This document shows, piece after piece, positions 43,853 through 56,279 of a DNA stretch of 64,000 nt. Origin of the DNA: Akebia trifoliata (lineage: Eukaryota; Streptophyta; Magnoliopsida; Ranunculales; Lardizabalaceae); NCBI GenBank assembly GCA_017979445.1, contig CM030711.1:13599092-13663091 (forward strand), in the 5' to 3' direction. The translations under genes and the position numbers were made by a program. Numbering within the stretch: the first letter of the stretch is position 1; each line of letters starts with the position of its first letter. The notes beneath the pieces were generated by a model. It was not told the origin of the DNA and did no database searches. It worked only from the letters and a program-made list of their open reading frames with translations.

Positions 43853-44349
43853 TTTTAGCCAGGGTATAAATGTAATATTACGAATTTCACAAGGATTTTA
43901 CCAAATTTGTCCAAGTTAAAGATTTTATAGGTTGTTGAACTCATGCATTTCACGAAAGTTTTTTTTTTTTGGTGAGATATATCATTGAGTAGAAATAATT
44001 ATGAAGAAAAGGTCAAAAAAAAAAAAGGAGGATCTCGTTATGGTGTCTCGTCTTGTTTGTAAACGATGTCTTGACAACTCGAGCAAATCACTTTGATCTT
44101 GGAAGAGTTTTATAATAAAATCATTATTGTTAATGGACTAATTATGAATGGTTTGATGCAAATCAGACCTCAAAATGTTAATCCAAGGTCAGGTTGTCTA
44201 ATATTTGACTTGAGAGTTAAATGCGTGATTATAAATTCTTGAAAGCCAGAAGTTAGATTGATGCCATTAGTTTAATTACAGGTGAAGGAGCGAGTGAAAG
44301 GTCATAGATAAAAAAGAATTCATTTTAGTGCAATAGTAGTTGTAGAGAA
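43853..44349. other. Intergenic between element 2 and copia LTR
   Basis: A T11 run at 43959 followed by ggtgagatatatcattgagtag resembles the start of the reversed retroposon at 5741, but without a visible TSD. No gene is seen. Confidence 0.4.
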
Positions 44350-44637
44350 TGTTGAAGTATGGCTCAAAACATTTTAGGTTCGATCCAAGTGTGTGTGTTG
44401 TGTGTATGTTTTGAGTCGGTCTAAGGTAATTTGGATTGGACTTGTAACTTATATAAGTGATCCACTTATCTGGTGCTTCTCGAATGGGTTTTAATTTCGT
44501 TTATTGTAACTCCAAGTCTTAAGTTTTTTATAGATAAAGGAGTGGTGAAAGAGAAAAAACTCAAGAGATGAGAGGTTGAGAAGTTTGGGAAGATTGAGAT
44601 ATAGAAAAAGGTGAAGCTAAGTAATAGAGGTGACTCT
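44350..44637 (+). repeat. Copia LTR fragment (left), truncated
   Basis: It starts TGTTGAAGTATGG and is about 85% similar to 53543-53815, including gtgtgtgtg, tggattggact, tggtgcttct and aaactcaagagatgagaggtt. It stops at gtgactctg where CACTA-type sequence begins, while the right copy continues ccttgtatcg. It is probably the 5' LTR of the element whose 3' LTR is split further right; no matching TSD remains. Confidence 0.75.
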
Positions 44638-44826
44638 GCTACTACAAAATGACTATAGACATCGATTTAAAAGTTGGTGGCTTTTGGGTGATGTCTAAGG
44701 TCTTAGACTTTAGACATAGGTTTTACCTGATGTCTAAAGAACACAAAAATAGATGACTAAAATTGAAGACATCGTTTTAAAACAGATGTCTATTGTATAC
44801 GATAAAGTACAATTTAAAACTGAAGA
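44638..44826 (+). mobile_element. Left end of an outer CACTA-like element
   Basis: It begins ctactacaaaatgactatag, close to the CACTACAAAA ends of plant CACTA elements, and repeats the subterminal motif gacatcg(a/t)ttt / gatgtct in both orientations. After the inner CACTA insertion it seems to resume at 47236 (catctgttttgcc). The matching right end was not found before copia sequence returns near 52565. Confidence 0.5.
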
Positions 44827-45214
44827 CACTATGTGAAAAAGGCCCATATTTGACGGTCTTAGCCCGTCAAATTTTGAGAAATTTGACGGACCCTCCCGTC
44901 AAATATTCTCTTGTAGAATTTTTTTTTTTACGGCCCTGGCCTATTAAATTATTGGAGAATGGACTTAAAAAAAAATCCATAGAGTATGACCGACAAATTT
45001 GGAGGTTTAACAAACAATAGCACGGTCTTCTAATTCACCAATCACAATGAACGAAATAATATATTAAAAAAATCAGAAAAAGAAAAAACAAAAAAAAAAA
45101 TCATAAAACAAGTTCCAAATTAAATTAAATAACCCAAAATTAATATACATGTAAACCTCTTTATTAAGATCGAAAATTATGTCAAAGCTACAAATAACTG
45201 ACAATAATTAAACT

Positions 45215-45590
45215 AACAAATAACTTTGTAGCAGAAACCACCTTTATATAAGAACCTTGAAGCACATCAACTTTGCATGGTAACTTCTGTATGCGCGCAT
45301 TCCCAGTACCGAGTTGATAGTTTGCACCACTTCCCCAACTGAAGACCTCCGAAGAAACTGAAAACATAAGTGATCACTCATGATATCAACTAACCCATCT
45401 ATGGAAGCCACAATAACAAAATGAACCTCAGAAGTTTAACATATAGTCACATTGTGATAACAAACCTGAATTACGCTCATTTCCAACAACCTGCAACACA
45501 GACCCGCAGAGGAGATCAACAGGGGTACGATTTTTGGAGTCCTCCAATGCAAGTGAAGCACCAGATTGAAGAATGCTCCCCACTACAAAG
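45215..45590 (-). pseudogene. Captured fragment of RCC1/ankyrin-repeat gene
   Basis: Two adjoining exons on the minus strand. Exon one (about 45590-45466) reads GASLALEDSKNRTPVDLL, then VLQVVGNERNS, the end of an ankyrin region. Exon two (45357-45215) reads SSEVFSWGSGANYQLGTGNA, then LPCKVDVLQGSYIKVV, the first RCC1 blade. The intron 45465-45358 has GT and AG borders and a T-rich acceptor, and the exons continue in frame. The arrangement matches plant ankyrin-RCC1-BTB proteins (Arabidopsis At3g03790 type). Both flanks of the gene are missing, so it is a genomic fragment inside the transposon. Confidence 0.83.
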
Positions 45591-46297
45591 CAGATATCTT
45601 GGTGTTGTGTAAATAAATATACAACAAAATGAACTTTTTGGTAAGTAGAGATGTAGACCAACAAGGCACGCATTGTCCTAAGGAAGATTAATAGTCCCCT
45701 GCACTTGATGGTGTGTTGCTTAGAGGCTCAAGTATTTTTATCCTCAAGATTTAACAATCTTCTATCGAAGAGAAGGTATAGAACTCCATTTATCACTTGG
45801 GTTTAATTCATCAAAAAATATTAAACCAATGAAATGTTTATTTTAAAGACGAATGATTGATTTAAGACATTGTGATTGTTCAATGTATCCTATGTGTGCA
45901 TGTGAACAAATGTGCTGGTTTTCCTCATTAAATCATCAAAGAGATATGACGCATGGTTGGACGAGAACCTATGCAGATGGTTACGTTCATCAATGCACCT
46001 ATCTCTTTAATATGCAATTTTACAGACCAACTTGCTACCAATGAACACCATAATAAGATTGGATTGGCTAAGTGCAACTCAAATATCTTCACATACAAAA
46101 TTGAACGAGGTACTGTATTCTCAGTCGGTAACAATTACAAACCAAAAGCATTAATGTTTTTCACTTACTCTATAACATGAATAGATTTCAACCAAGACTT
46201 TTTTCTTTTCTTTTCCTTTAGGAATTGAATAGTGCTCACTCTTTAATTTCTCCATTTATAATGTCTCATTTGAGACATATATTTCAGCCATACATAC

Positions 46298-46411
46298 CTG
46301 TTGAGAGAACGCATAAGCTAGAGCCCTTTCACGCCTGGTTGTTGCTTCCAATCTATTTTGGATCCTTAGTTTCAATATGTTGCTACTCACTGTGCTGTCA
46401 TCCCATTCTTC
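46298..46411 (-). pseudogene. Captured exon of an IQD (IQ67-domain) gene
   Basis: A 114-bp exon on the minus strand bounded by ctgcag at its acceptor and gtatgt at its donor. It encodes 38 residues including EEWDDSTVSSNILKLRIQN and ATTRRERALAYAFSQQ, the conserved block of plant IQD calmodulin-binding proteins. Neighbouring exons were not identified with certainty. Text at 46660-46730 may be the previous exon. Confidence 0.8.
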
Positions 46412-46689
46412 CTGCAGAATGCATTTAACATATAAAATGATTTAATCTGAATAGATGTATTCAAGGTCTAAAATGACTTAGTCAAGTGTTTAACTCATCT
46501 GAATCACCTCAGTTTAGATTCAAACAAACAAGTCAGATAAATTAAGTAATTGAAACCTTGCATAAAAAACCTAAATCTTCAATCCAGATCTAAATGTATA
46601 GGATAAAAAACCTTAATACAATATATATGAAGAAAAGAGGGATTAAAGAGAGTACCTAGCCTGAAGTCGCAATGATTCCTGGCTTGTCG

Positions 46690-47080
46690 CATGAGGTGAT
46701 GCAGCAATCTGATCCTTCGAGCTATTAGAGACAGATAACAAGATCGATAGGTCACTTTGAGCTATCAGAGACAGGTAGCGAGGAGATACAGAAAGAACGA
46801 AGATCAAATCTAGGAGATCGATCGATCAAATAGAGTGGGAGATGAGATCTATCGAGGGAGACAGATCGAAAGAGAGATCGATTGAAAAAGAGACTGTGAG
46901 AGAGAGATAGAGAGGTCAATCGATCGTTGGAGTGGTCGATCGATCGAGAGAGCCATTGTGAGAAAGCGATGGACTGTGAGAGATCGATCGATCGATCGAT
47001 GACTGAGAGAGAAGAGAGAGACTGTGAGGGAGAGAGCGTGAGAGGCGATCGATCGATGAGAGAGGCAGAGAGGTAGAGAA

Positions 47081-47119
<39 letters not shown>

Positions 47120-47120
47120 G
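46690..47120. repeat. GATC/GA-rich simple repeat region
   Basis: Repeated gatcgatcgatc and gagagaga words, with a (GA)13-like tract at 47089-47115, lie at the right side of the CACTA element. They are probably subterminal low complexity. The Dam-like GATC density has no known role here. Confidence 0.6.
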
Positions 47121-47235
47121 ATTATAATTTGGGTTTTAAAACGTGGTCCACGGGCCGCGGATTTTGGGTTTTAAAATTTGACGGGCCAGGCCCAACAATT
47201 TTTTTACACAAATTTAGGATTTTCACGTAGTGAGA

Positions 47236-47745
47236 CATCTGTTTTGCCAAAACTGTTGTTTAAAGTACGATTTAAAAAAAAATGATTTTCTGGTTTTTCT
47301 GTGCATCACCTGCATCAGATAATACACCCAAAAAGAAGAATAACATCGATTTGATAAAACAAACAATGACAATACAATATATAAAAGCAATTTGATATAT
47401 ATAACAAAAACATGCGGGCCAAGCTCCCCAAAGGCTGTTTTTTTATATTGTTCAATCATGTGGGTACCACTAGGTGATAGTATTAAAAAGCTTTAACAAC
47501 AAAATACGCCGAAAAACATTACATGGTATTGTGGTAGGTGTTCTACGGGAAATGTCCTCATATAAAGCATCTACCAGTACGGGTGTTGTTATCATTGAGG
47601 TGGTCGAGGTTGCGGGTTGTGCTGCTACTGAGGCCTTGGTTGGTTCTATTGAGGACAAGGAAACTGGTGGCCTACACTTTGCAGGCAGCTCTTCTTGATA
47701 TGCCTCCATTGGCCACATTTGTACTAATTTTATCTTCCTTTCTTG
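47236..47745. other. Outer-element DNA, unassigned
   Basis: Open frames on both strands at 47470-47718 have biased composition (SIEPTKASVAAQPATSTTSM on the minus strand), but I recognise no family. It could hold another captured piece. Confidence 0.35.
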
Positions 47746-47749
47746 ATAG

Positions 47750-47979
47750 ATTCAGCTTCTTTGGGTGCTGCTGTAAGGGCAACTCATGGGTGGTACTCCT
47801 ACAGTAAGGGAAAATATGTGTCCTTTTCATGCTTGTATGAGAGCAAGTTGGAGAACACATCTCTCAGCTGCAAGCTTTCAATGCTAGCTGGAGACCCACA
47901 ATTGCTATCCAAGTACACTTTGATGATGAAGAAACGAATTGATATTGACAACAACCACGTCCAAAATCTGGGTCGCTGA
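47750..47979 (+). pseudogene. Captured last exon of a xylulose kinase gene
   Basis: After a tcttgatag acceptor the plus strand reads DSASLGAAVRATHGWYSYSK, then LENTSLSCKLSMLAGDP and MMKKRIDIDNNHVQNLGR, followed by TGA. This matches the C-terminus of plant cytosolic xylulose kinase (Arabidopsis XK2 type), where DSASLGAALRAAHG is conserved. The ATP-binding and sugar-binding parts are missing, so it cannot act as a kinase. It lies in the DNA between the CACTA elements and the copia sequence. Confidence 0.8.
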
Positions 47980-48137
47980 TAAATTCATAAGTAAAAGTGG
48001 AAGCATAGGTTCAGGTTAGATTAAGAATGGATGAGCTCACCAATAATAAACCTTCACTTAGAATAGAGTATCTTCCAATAAAGTTGGCTAAATATAGGGA
48101 AATTATTTATTTGAAGATATATCAAGAGTCATGATAA

Positions 48138-48337
48138 CCTGACTCCTCCACGTGGCATACTCAAAATACTCTATTGACATGGCATGTGCTAGAACCATAG
48201 ATTTTATGCCTCAGGATACACATCTGCACATCCCCATAATATATGTGCAATTGTGTATCCTGGGGAGAAAGGAACTATGTTTCTAGCACATGCCACATCA
48301 GGAGAGTATTTTGATTATGCCACATGGGGGAGTCAGG
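48138..48337. mobile_element. Foldback MITE (about 200 bp)
   Basis: The left arm cctgactcctccacgtggca…gcatgtgctagaa is almost the full inverse complement of the right arm ttctagcacatgcc…atgccacatgggggagtcagg. Arms of about 90 bp leave a short centre, so a transcript would form a long hairpin. No TSD could be fixed; similarity may extend about 10 bp further out on both sides. Confidence 0.72.
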
Positions 48338-48796
48338 AAATCATTAGTCATATAAGGTACAAATAGTTGAGAGCATAGACACCAGAAATCATGATGATGC
48401 TAAGATGGATGACTTTGTTTAATTGCTTTTTAAATGCATTTCCCAAATTCTTTACCTACAGAGAGTTTTTGGACTTAATTCTGATGCAAGGTGATATATA
48501 GGACAAGTTCTAAATAACTAAATGGGACACAACTCTGCCATTGTGCTCTAACCAGACTATTGCGGTCTCTCAATCTCTGCCTCTTATTATCATTGCAAAC
48601 TTACTGATGGTAACTCTTGATCTTTTGTTCACAGATCCTACAACGTCCACCAATTCTATCTCCGCCAATAAGGCCTTGTCAATCAATTGTGTTTACAATT
48701 GTGTGCCCCCAGTTTGTTGTTTCTCCCAATAATTCAAAAACATTTAAATTTTAACTAAATCAGTAATATCTGGATATGATATAACTAACATGTTAC

Positions 48797-49195
<399 letters not shown>

Positions 49196-49204
49196 CTAGA
49201 GAAC

Positions 49205-50096
49205 ATTACAGAACATGAAAATATACGCAGAAATTAATTCAACCAAAGAAAATGAGAGTAAACTCAACACAACCTACCGCTTGATGGTGGACATGGATAC
49301 AATGTGCACCATCTGTTCAAGAGAAAAGGTCATATATCAGGAAAAAGAAAATCGATGCTAGTTCAGTGCTCCACTTACAAGCATATGTAAACTTGATGTC
49401 ATTTTCATTTTTGTGGCACAATCTAGGTTATATATTTTCTTTATATGTTATAGCAATGATGGCAAATCATTTTTTGACACTAATACAGAATCAACTTAAT
49501 GTAAACACTAAGCCTTCACTTGGGTGGAACTCTAAGTGGGAGAAGGAACTCTTGAAGTAGTGGGGGAAAATATACACTCAAACAAAATCTAACTAGTACT
49601 CATTGAGGAATCTAAACAACTAAGACAAGTCACATTCACACCAAATTAAAAAAGAAATAATGTGATCTACTCTAGAGAAAAGGAGAAAAAGATGGCAAGA
49701 GCATAATAAATTATATTGTTTAAGATCAAGATAAATGGTATAGAACTCAAAAGAGCGATGAAAAGAAATATACATACAAATGGAAACCCAAATCCAAATA
49801 TTGGTTGCACCACCTCCAGGGGCCACTGATGCTAGCAAAGATAAAGCCATTGATATCAACTTTGTAGTGGCTGGTCCAGAGGCAGCATGGCCAGTCTGGC
49901 CTTCCATAGGCTTTCTTGAACGATGGCGACATGGCCAATCTGGCCTTCCACAACTACATCACTTAAGAATGAGAATAATTTGAACAGGCTTTGAAACAGT
50001 GATGGTTTGTTGTGATGGAAACATAGGAGTAGGAGGGGGAGGGCTACCCACGCCAAAATAATTGTTAGTTAAAGTATCTAGCAAAAATGATCATAC
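49205..50096. other. Between captured fragments, unassigned
   Basis: Several open frames (for example 49780-49983) have no family resemblance. The text ggccagtctggccttcca / ggccaatctggccttcca occurs twice (about 49888, 49933). Probably intronic or captured DNA. Confidence 0.35.
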
Positions 50097-50188
50097 CTAA
50101 AAGAGGTGTGCATGTAATATGCATGCACCACTGATTTTTCTCAATTGGCCTCTTGCACTTTGGACATGGCTTCGAGTAAATTAATATC
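50097..50188 (-). pseudogene. Captured exon of an ARIADNE-type RBR E3 ligase
   Basis: A minus-strand exon with a ctcag acceptor and gtatga donor. It encodes [20 protein letters not shown] then TCTP, the start of the RING2 (Rcat) domain of ARIADNE ubiquitin ligases. The residue after Q is W here where plant family members have G. The catalytic Cys lies in this region (CMHITC), but the rest of the gene is absent. Confidence 0.82.
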
Positions 50189-52564
50189 CTGAGCATTGGA
50201 TCAGCAGTATAAATCAGTATTGTGCAGAAAATGTAGGACAATTAACACATCGAAAGAAGAAACCACCTTATATTCCAACAAGGATGGACTCCAAAAAAGT
50301 ACATTACCACAACTATCACTCAAATATATATAAATTAAAAATAATAGAAGTTGTGATTTCAAATAACAGAATATGTTATTTTTTGCTAATTAAAATGGAT
50401 ATTTTTCATAGTGAGATACATCTAAAGTTCCATGTATCCTGCAGAAAGTTTAAGATATATGGAACTTTATCACTCCGCAAGTGTAAAAAAATAATGATAT
50501 AGTAATCTTAATAAGGGATGAAACAGTGATTGTGTACATCCACAAAATCTTTCTCAATCATGATTAATGGAAGCCCTACCTAGTTTTTCAAAACCACCAA
50601 GGGCCTAAGACTAGGAGCACATCTATCCATTCCTATGTAATATCATAATTGAAGACTTTGGTAGAATTACTTCAAATCCAAGAGCCATAGGAAGCCTTCA
50701 AGGCTTTTTCAATATTGAACAAGGGCAAATGATGTCCCACCAGCAATTCACCTGGAAAATTGATCTTTGTTGATGCTTACCCCCATCACAACTTCGATTC
50801 CTCAAACAGTTGTGTTGATTCAATGCAGTGTCGAGGTTGATGGTTCACTTTTCTAAGGCCATGGTTAACCTATCCATTATTGATATTCCTCCTAACCAAA
50901 ATCCCAAGATAACCCACCAATCACTTAAATACGAATGAGGTTTACAACATAGATCCTCAAGGTTGCTTTTGCCTTACTAAAATATTAATAGAGGCATTAG
51001 GAAAAAACGGGGATTATTTTTAGAAAAATGGAGGTTTGAGATATTAAATAGCCCATTACACTATTATAAAGCTACTGTTATAGCCTTGAGGCGCCTCAAA
51101 TTATAGCTTAAAGGCATATGCCTCTGCAGGCTAAGGCGTAAGCCTCGATATGACCTATTGTGGCTAAAGTCCTGCATCCTACCATGGGGCAGGCATCTCA
51201 ACAGATTTAAAGTGCTCCTTTCATATCATTAGTCCTCATAGTGATCCATAAATAGAACTCATAAACAACTAGAGTAATAGCTCCTAAGCATATTTGGATT
51301 AAACATAAAGCATAGACCGCTACCTAAGAGGCTCTTTTGTCTATTTAATCAAACAGCTCTTGCAATAAAAATGCACCTCATCTCGGGAAGAGAAGCACTT
51401 TATATCTATACCAATTAATCATGAAAACATACATATAAGATTAGCAAATTGTAGCAGCTTCAGTAATAAAACCATATAAAAATGAAAAGCAAAGAATAAA
51501 ATAGGAAATCAAACAAGTTCACATGAATGGACATCATTTTTGTCAGGATTCAGCAAAACTATATAGATATTCCAACATTTTTCTCCCCCGCTTCATTCAT
51601 AGATAACAAAGCCCATATAAGTTATTGTACCTGATACACACAGGTTCTAATGCCACTCGTGTTTTTGATTGGTTTTTGATTGATTAGCTTTCTTTTGCAT
51701 GGTACTACAGCCAGCGAAGTTATATTACAAATAGATGCCTACACTTAAAAATAGATGTTCTCAAAACTGAAATGCTGTGTTTATTACTAAAACAGCAGAG
51801 AATGGCCAATCGAACCCAAACGATCAATCTTGGTTTGCATCCCACCATTTCCCAGCCATTGCAAATATTAATCATATTGACACATTCTAATATCCCTTTG
51901 AATAAATCTAATTTTCTGAAATGACTATGGTTTGATGCACCTGGTATAGTCATGTGTAACAAAGCAGAATGGAACTCAAGGTAAAACCAAAATACTACTG
52001 TTTTATATGCTGGATATTGATGGGATTTATATTAGTTGTTTATTCCCTAATCAAGGTACTAATCTACATCTCCTGTCTCACCAACTTGACACCTTCAATA
52101 AAGAAATCAGGTAGAGTACTCACTATTTTTTTCGGGTACCTGAGGTTGTCCTTTAACATCCATATTTCGGTTGGAAGGATTAATGTAATTGAACTGTGCA
52201 GGAACAGAGCCATGGACAGGGTTTCATTGGACATTAGACCTAAAAATCGAGATTTTTTAAACACGAAGGCATAACATGTTTACAAACAAATAAAGTAGTT
52301 GTACTCCTTTAGAAATAACTCAAACATGAATCAGATTTGAGACAATTCATTGTAGTTCATGAATGACAATAAATGGCAGATGTCCATAGTTCATGAATAA
52401 TAAAGGCCATTGTGATGATGAAAATACCTTAATTCCAACAGTTGAGCCTATGAGAGGGCTATAAAAAATGGTGGAGGCATGTTCATGAGAGCAATAACAA
52501 CATAAAATGTTTTATCCAAAACATCAAAATAATAATTTTAGTCTCAAAAGATTTACCACGAGAG
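50189..52564. other. 2.4 kb without a recognised gene
   Basis: AT-rich DNA that may be introns of captured genes or the body of the outer element. Open frames at 51720-51962 and 51969-52274 are not recognised. A gcctcgaggcgcc-like motif at 51092-51150 is a self-complementary patch. The right end of the outer element should lie here but no CACTA terminus is visible. Confidence 0.35.
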
Positions 52565-53412
52565 ACATCATTAATGGGGGGTGAGTACAAAGATGGCAAA
52601 TTCTTGAAGTTTTGCAAAGAAAAAGGCATCACAAGACATTTCGCTGTGAAGAAAAATCATCAACAAATGGTGCGATCGAGAAGATGAATAGAACTCTCAT
52701 GGAAAGAGAGAGAGAGAGAGAGAGATGCATGAGGCTACATGCAAGGTTGCCTGAACCATTTTGGACGGAATTAGTTAACCATACTTGTTATTTGGTTAAT
52801 AAGTCACCATCAAAGTAGCTTGAATTTAATTGTGTCGAAAATATATGGATGAAAAAAGAAACTGACTACTCTACATTGAAGGTATTCGGATGCAAGACAT
52901 ATGTTTTCATTCCTAGTGATAAGAGAAATAAATTGCAATCAAACTCACTTAAGTGCATCTTCCTCGGATTCGAGAAGAGAGTAAAGTAAGTCAAGCTTTG
53001 GGATCTAGTAAATAAGAAGAAAATCCTTAGTAGAGATGTGGTATTTGATGAAGATTCCATGGCAAAGGAAGAATTCAAGAAAGATGATGGTGAGAAGTCG
53101 ATTTTTGGTAACAAGGTAGTTGTTACCGAAATTCTTATCAGCACGGAGAAAAATATAAGGGAAAAACTAGAAATTCAATTTGAGGAGGGTAGCATATCCG
53201 GTGGGGAAGAACAACAACAAGGGAGGGTTCAAGATGAGCTTTCTAGCGTAGCACATGAAAGGCTAAGAAGAATCATCAAACCACCTCAAAGGTTTGGATG
53301 GGAAAATGAAGTGCACTTTGCACTAGTGCCAAGCGAGGGAAATCTCACTAAACCGGTTACAAGGGACAAGTTCGAGCATTGCTTGAACTTGCTTAATCTC
53401 ATTGTTTATTGA
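52565..53412 (+). pseudogene. Copia integrase fragment, RT missing
   Basis: It reads MGGEYKDGKFLKFCKEKGIT, then a broken NGAIEKMNRTLMER, CMRLHARLPEPFW, YSTLKVFGCKTYVFIP, LKCIFLGF and KILSRDVVFDE, the C-terminal half of a Ty1/copia integrase and the linker after it. Stops and frame changes are present. A GA microsatellite (52710-52728) expands the MERERERERC part. The frame then passes through an acidic linker to RLRRIIKPPQRFG and ends at 53411. Reverse transcriptase, which should follow, is deleted. Confidence 0.8.
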
Positions 53413-53542
53413 GATTAAAAGGCACCTTCCCACTTGAGGTGCGTGGAGATGAGAGGTTTCTCATCAAGGCAGAGGTGTTATAAACACGTCGAGGTTCCAA
53501 TGTTTCCAATAGTTGAAGAGTTGTTTTTGCCAAAACGGAGAT

Positions 53543-53885
53543 TGTTGAAGTATGGTTCAAAACGTATTGGGCTCGATCGAAGTGTGTGTGTGTTTTTTGG
53601 GTTGTTCTAGAGTAATTTGGATTGGACTTATAACTGAAGTGAGTGGCCCACTTATGTGGTGCTTCTAAAAGGGGTTTTATTTTCTTTTATTGTAATTCCA
53701 AGTCTACGTCTTTTCTAGATAATAAAGAAGAGAAAGAGAGAAAACTCAAGAGATGAGAGGTTTGGGAAGATTGAGATCTAGAAGAAGGTGAAGCTAAGTG
53801 ATAGAGGTGACTCCTTGTATCGATTTGTCCCATTTTCTTCATAGTGAAATTGAATTCCAACTCTCATACCTCCGTGGATGTAGTC
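53543..53885 (+). repeat. Copia 3' LTR, first part (split by gypsy)
   Basis: A purine-rich gccaaaacggagat precedes the LTR start TGTTGAAGTATGG. The LTR is interrupted at ggatgtagtc by the gypsy insertion and resumes at 63509 with tttgggtgaaccatataaaa, which is how this LTR type normally continues. Its end near 63640 is not exactly fixed. Confidence 0.8.
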
Positions 53886-54222
53886 TGTAATAACCCCAAC
53901 CACAGGTACATGCATTCAACGTCGAAAATCTTCAAGATTTTCTATAATCTTTTATAGATATATATTTGGTTAGTTACTAAATAACATCCCTATAATCAAG
54001 GAAAATAGGTAGGTTGTTTTGATTTGTTTCTTACGATTAGGTTATTTGAATTGTTAAGTAGGACTCTTGTTTCTATAAATTGAGAGACCATTGAATAAAA
54101 AAATATAAGAATTTCATCCCAATCAGAATTTAAGAAGTTGGCTTCCTCAAATTAGCCAAAATGTTCCATTTTTTCTCTTCTTTCTCCATATTTTCTTCAT
54201 TAAAGTTGCAGGTACTGTTACA
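53886..54222 (+). repeat. 5' LTR of gypsy element 3 (337 bp)
   Basis: It starts TGTAATAACCCC and ends GGTACTGTTACA. tggtataag two bases after the end resembles an initiator-Met primer-binding site. Confidence 0.88.
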
Positions 54223-54554
54223 AGTGGTATAAGTGTCAAAATACTTGAGAAACTAGAACATTTGAAGAGAACTTTTTGGAAGCGTTGCTCTTTGACTTCA
54301 ACAACTTTGATTTTCTTCCTTTAATTCCATCTATACTTGGAATCTAATTGATTTCTAATATTCAGCATATATACATGGCAAGATAATATGTACAGCTAAG
54401 ATTAGAGTCCTAAATTGTATAAACCCCTAAAATTGTATACAGTAACATCCCCCCTCAAATTGATGTTGGTAAGTCAACCAATAACAATTTGCCAACAAGA
54501 AATTGATGCTACTGTCAAGTCATAACTTTGGTGAAGACATCAGCCACTTGAAGA

Positions 54555-55809
54555 TCAGAAAAGATGTGAGGAAGAGATATCACCCAACTTTCCAAGTATC
54601 TCGAATAGAATGACAATCAACTTCAATGTGCTTGGTGCGTTTATGGAAAACGGGATTGGTGGCAATCTGAATAGCACTAATGTTATCAACATTAAAAGGG
54701 GCAGAAGTAGTCTGAGGAAACCCAAGCTCCTCAAGAAGACCACGTAGCTATACAATTTCAAAACAAGCAGTAGACATGGCACGATACTTGGCTTCAGTAG
54801 AGGATTTAGAAACATAATATTGTTTCTTACATCTCCAAGAAATTAAGGCATCACCTAAAAACATACTCCAACCTGTAGTAGATCGACGTGTATCCGGACA
54901 TCCAGCCCAATCAGTATCACTATAGGCAACAAGTTGAAGAAAGGAGCCAGTAGGAAAGAACAACCTACGAGTAGGTGAACCTCGAAGATAGTGGATGATG
55001 TGGCGAACTACAACAAGATGGAGATGGCGAGGACAAGACATAAACTGACTGACCTGATGAACAACATAAGAGATATCAGGTCAAGTAGTGGTCAAGTAGA
55101 TAAGACTCCCAATCAGGCATCGATAGAGAGTAGGATCATCCAGGTTCCCTTCATCTTTCCTGTATTTGACATTTACTTCCATAGGAGTATCAACAAAAGA
55201 AGTGTCCTCCAAACCAGCCAAAGTGATAAGATCTTGAATATACTTATTCTGGTCCACGAAAATACTATGGGCTCGATGATGAACTTCCAATCATAAGAAC
55301 TATGTGAGCTGGCCAAGATCTTTCATATGGAAAGTTGCATGTAACAGCTGCTGAAGCTTAGTAATCATACCATAGTCAGTGCCAGTAATGATAATATCAT
55401 CCACATAAACCAAGTGAAGGACTATACCCAACGTAGACGTGTGAAACAAGAGAGAAAAATCATACTGACTTTGTGTAAAACTGAATGAAAGAAGTGTACT
55501 ACGAAACTTCTCAAACCAAGCCCGGGATGCCTGCTTGAGCCCATACAGAGAACGCCTTAGCTTACAGATATCATGAGGAGAAGTAATCATACTAGAGGGA
55601 AGCTTCATGTAAATCTCTTCCTGGAGATCACCATGAAGAAAGGCATTATTCACATCCATTTGATGTATTCGCCACGACTGTGAAGCGGCAATAGCTAAGA
55701 TGGTTCGAACCGTGGTCATTTTGGCAACAAGAACAATTTTCTCCTCATAATCAATCCCATATTCCTGCTTGTTACCCAAAGCTACGAGGCGAGCTTTGTA
55801 CCGATCCAA
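54555..55809 (-). pseudogene. Copia element 2 reverse transcriptase and RNase H
   Basis: 55809-55300 reads DRYKARLVALGNKQEYGIDY, VNNAFLHGDLQEEIYMK, SLYGLKQASRAWFEKF and the catalytic LVYVDDIIITG. 55290-54748 continues with PDISYVVHQVSQFMSCPR-like text, YSDTDWAGCPDTRRSTTG and SKSSTEAKYRAMS, the copia RNase H with its DW and EAE-type motif. A frame break lies near 55295 and a stop follows YLTTT. The RT core itself is intact over 170 codons. Confidence 0.87.
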
Positions 55810-56279
55810 ATAGCCATCAGAAAGAAGTTTTACAAAGAAAACCCATTTACTCCTAATAGGTTTGACTGTAAGAGGACAAGGAACAATATCCTAAGTATGA
55901 TTCTCCTCAAGTGCTTGAAGTTTTACTTACATTGCATTTTTCTATCACTCATGTTCCATGGCCTATTTGTACCAAGAGGGAATGGAAATAGTGGATAAAG
56001 TAGCGACAAGAAAGATAGGAGAGAAGAAACCATACCTATTAGGGGGTCGAGAAGGACGAGTACACCGACGAAGAGTTGTGGAAGCAGGAGCTGGATCAAG
56101 CGTCAGGTCAAGATCGGAAGGGGCACAGAGGAAGTGGGACCAAACTCATGTTGGTTACGTCTTTCATACACAAAACCAGGTTTGAACCATTCCACAATTG
56201 TTGGAGAATCAGAAAAACAAGACAAAAGAGATAAAATGCAGATGGCAACTCAACATGAGATCGAAAGAAATATTGATTT

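Larger units (their letters stand above)
44827..47232. mobile_element. CACTA element carrying gene fragments (2406 bp)
   Basis: The ends CACTATGTGAAAA and TTTTCACGTAGTG are inverted and flanked by the 3-bp TSD aga (44824-44826, 47233-47235). Subterminal motifs tttgacgg and cccgtcaaa cluster at the left, and tttgacgggcc at the right. No transposase is inside. Instead there are exon-intron pieces of an RCC1/ankyrin gene and an IQD gene, then a GA- and gatc-rich stretch (46690-47120). It is a non-autonomous gene-capturing CACTA. About 45600-46290 holds open frames of unknown origin that may be further captured pieces. Confidence 0.82.

Noticed and set aside
46860..47115. Dense GATC sites as a methylation-dependent control region
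   Set aside because: GATC methylation control is bacterial. Here the words are part of a simple repeat in a CACTA element.
51092..51150. gcctcgaggcgcc-like palindromic patch
   Set aside because: Too short and degenerate to assign. No partner copy in the window.
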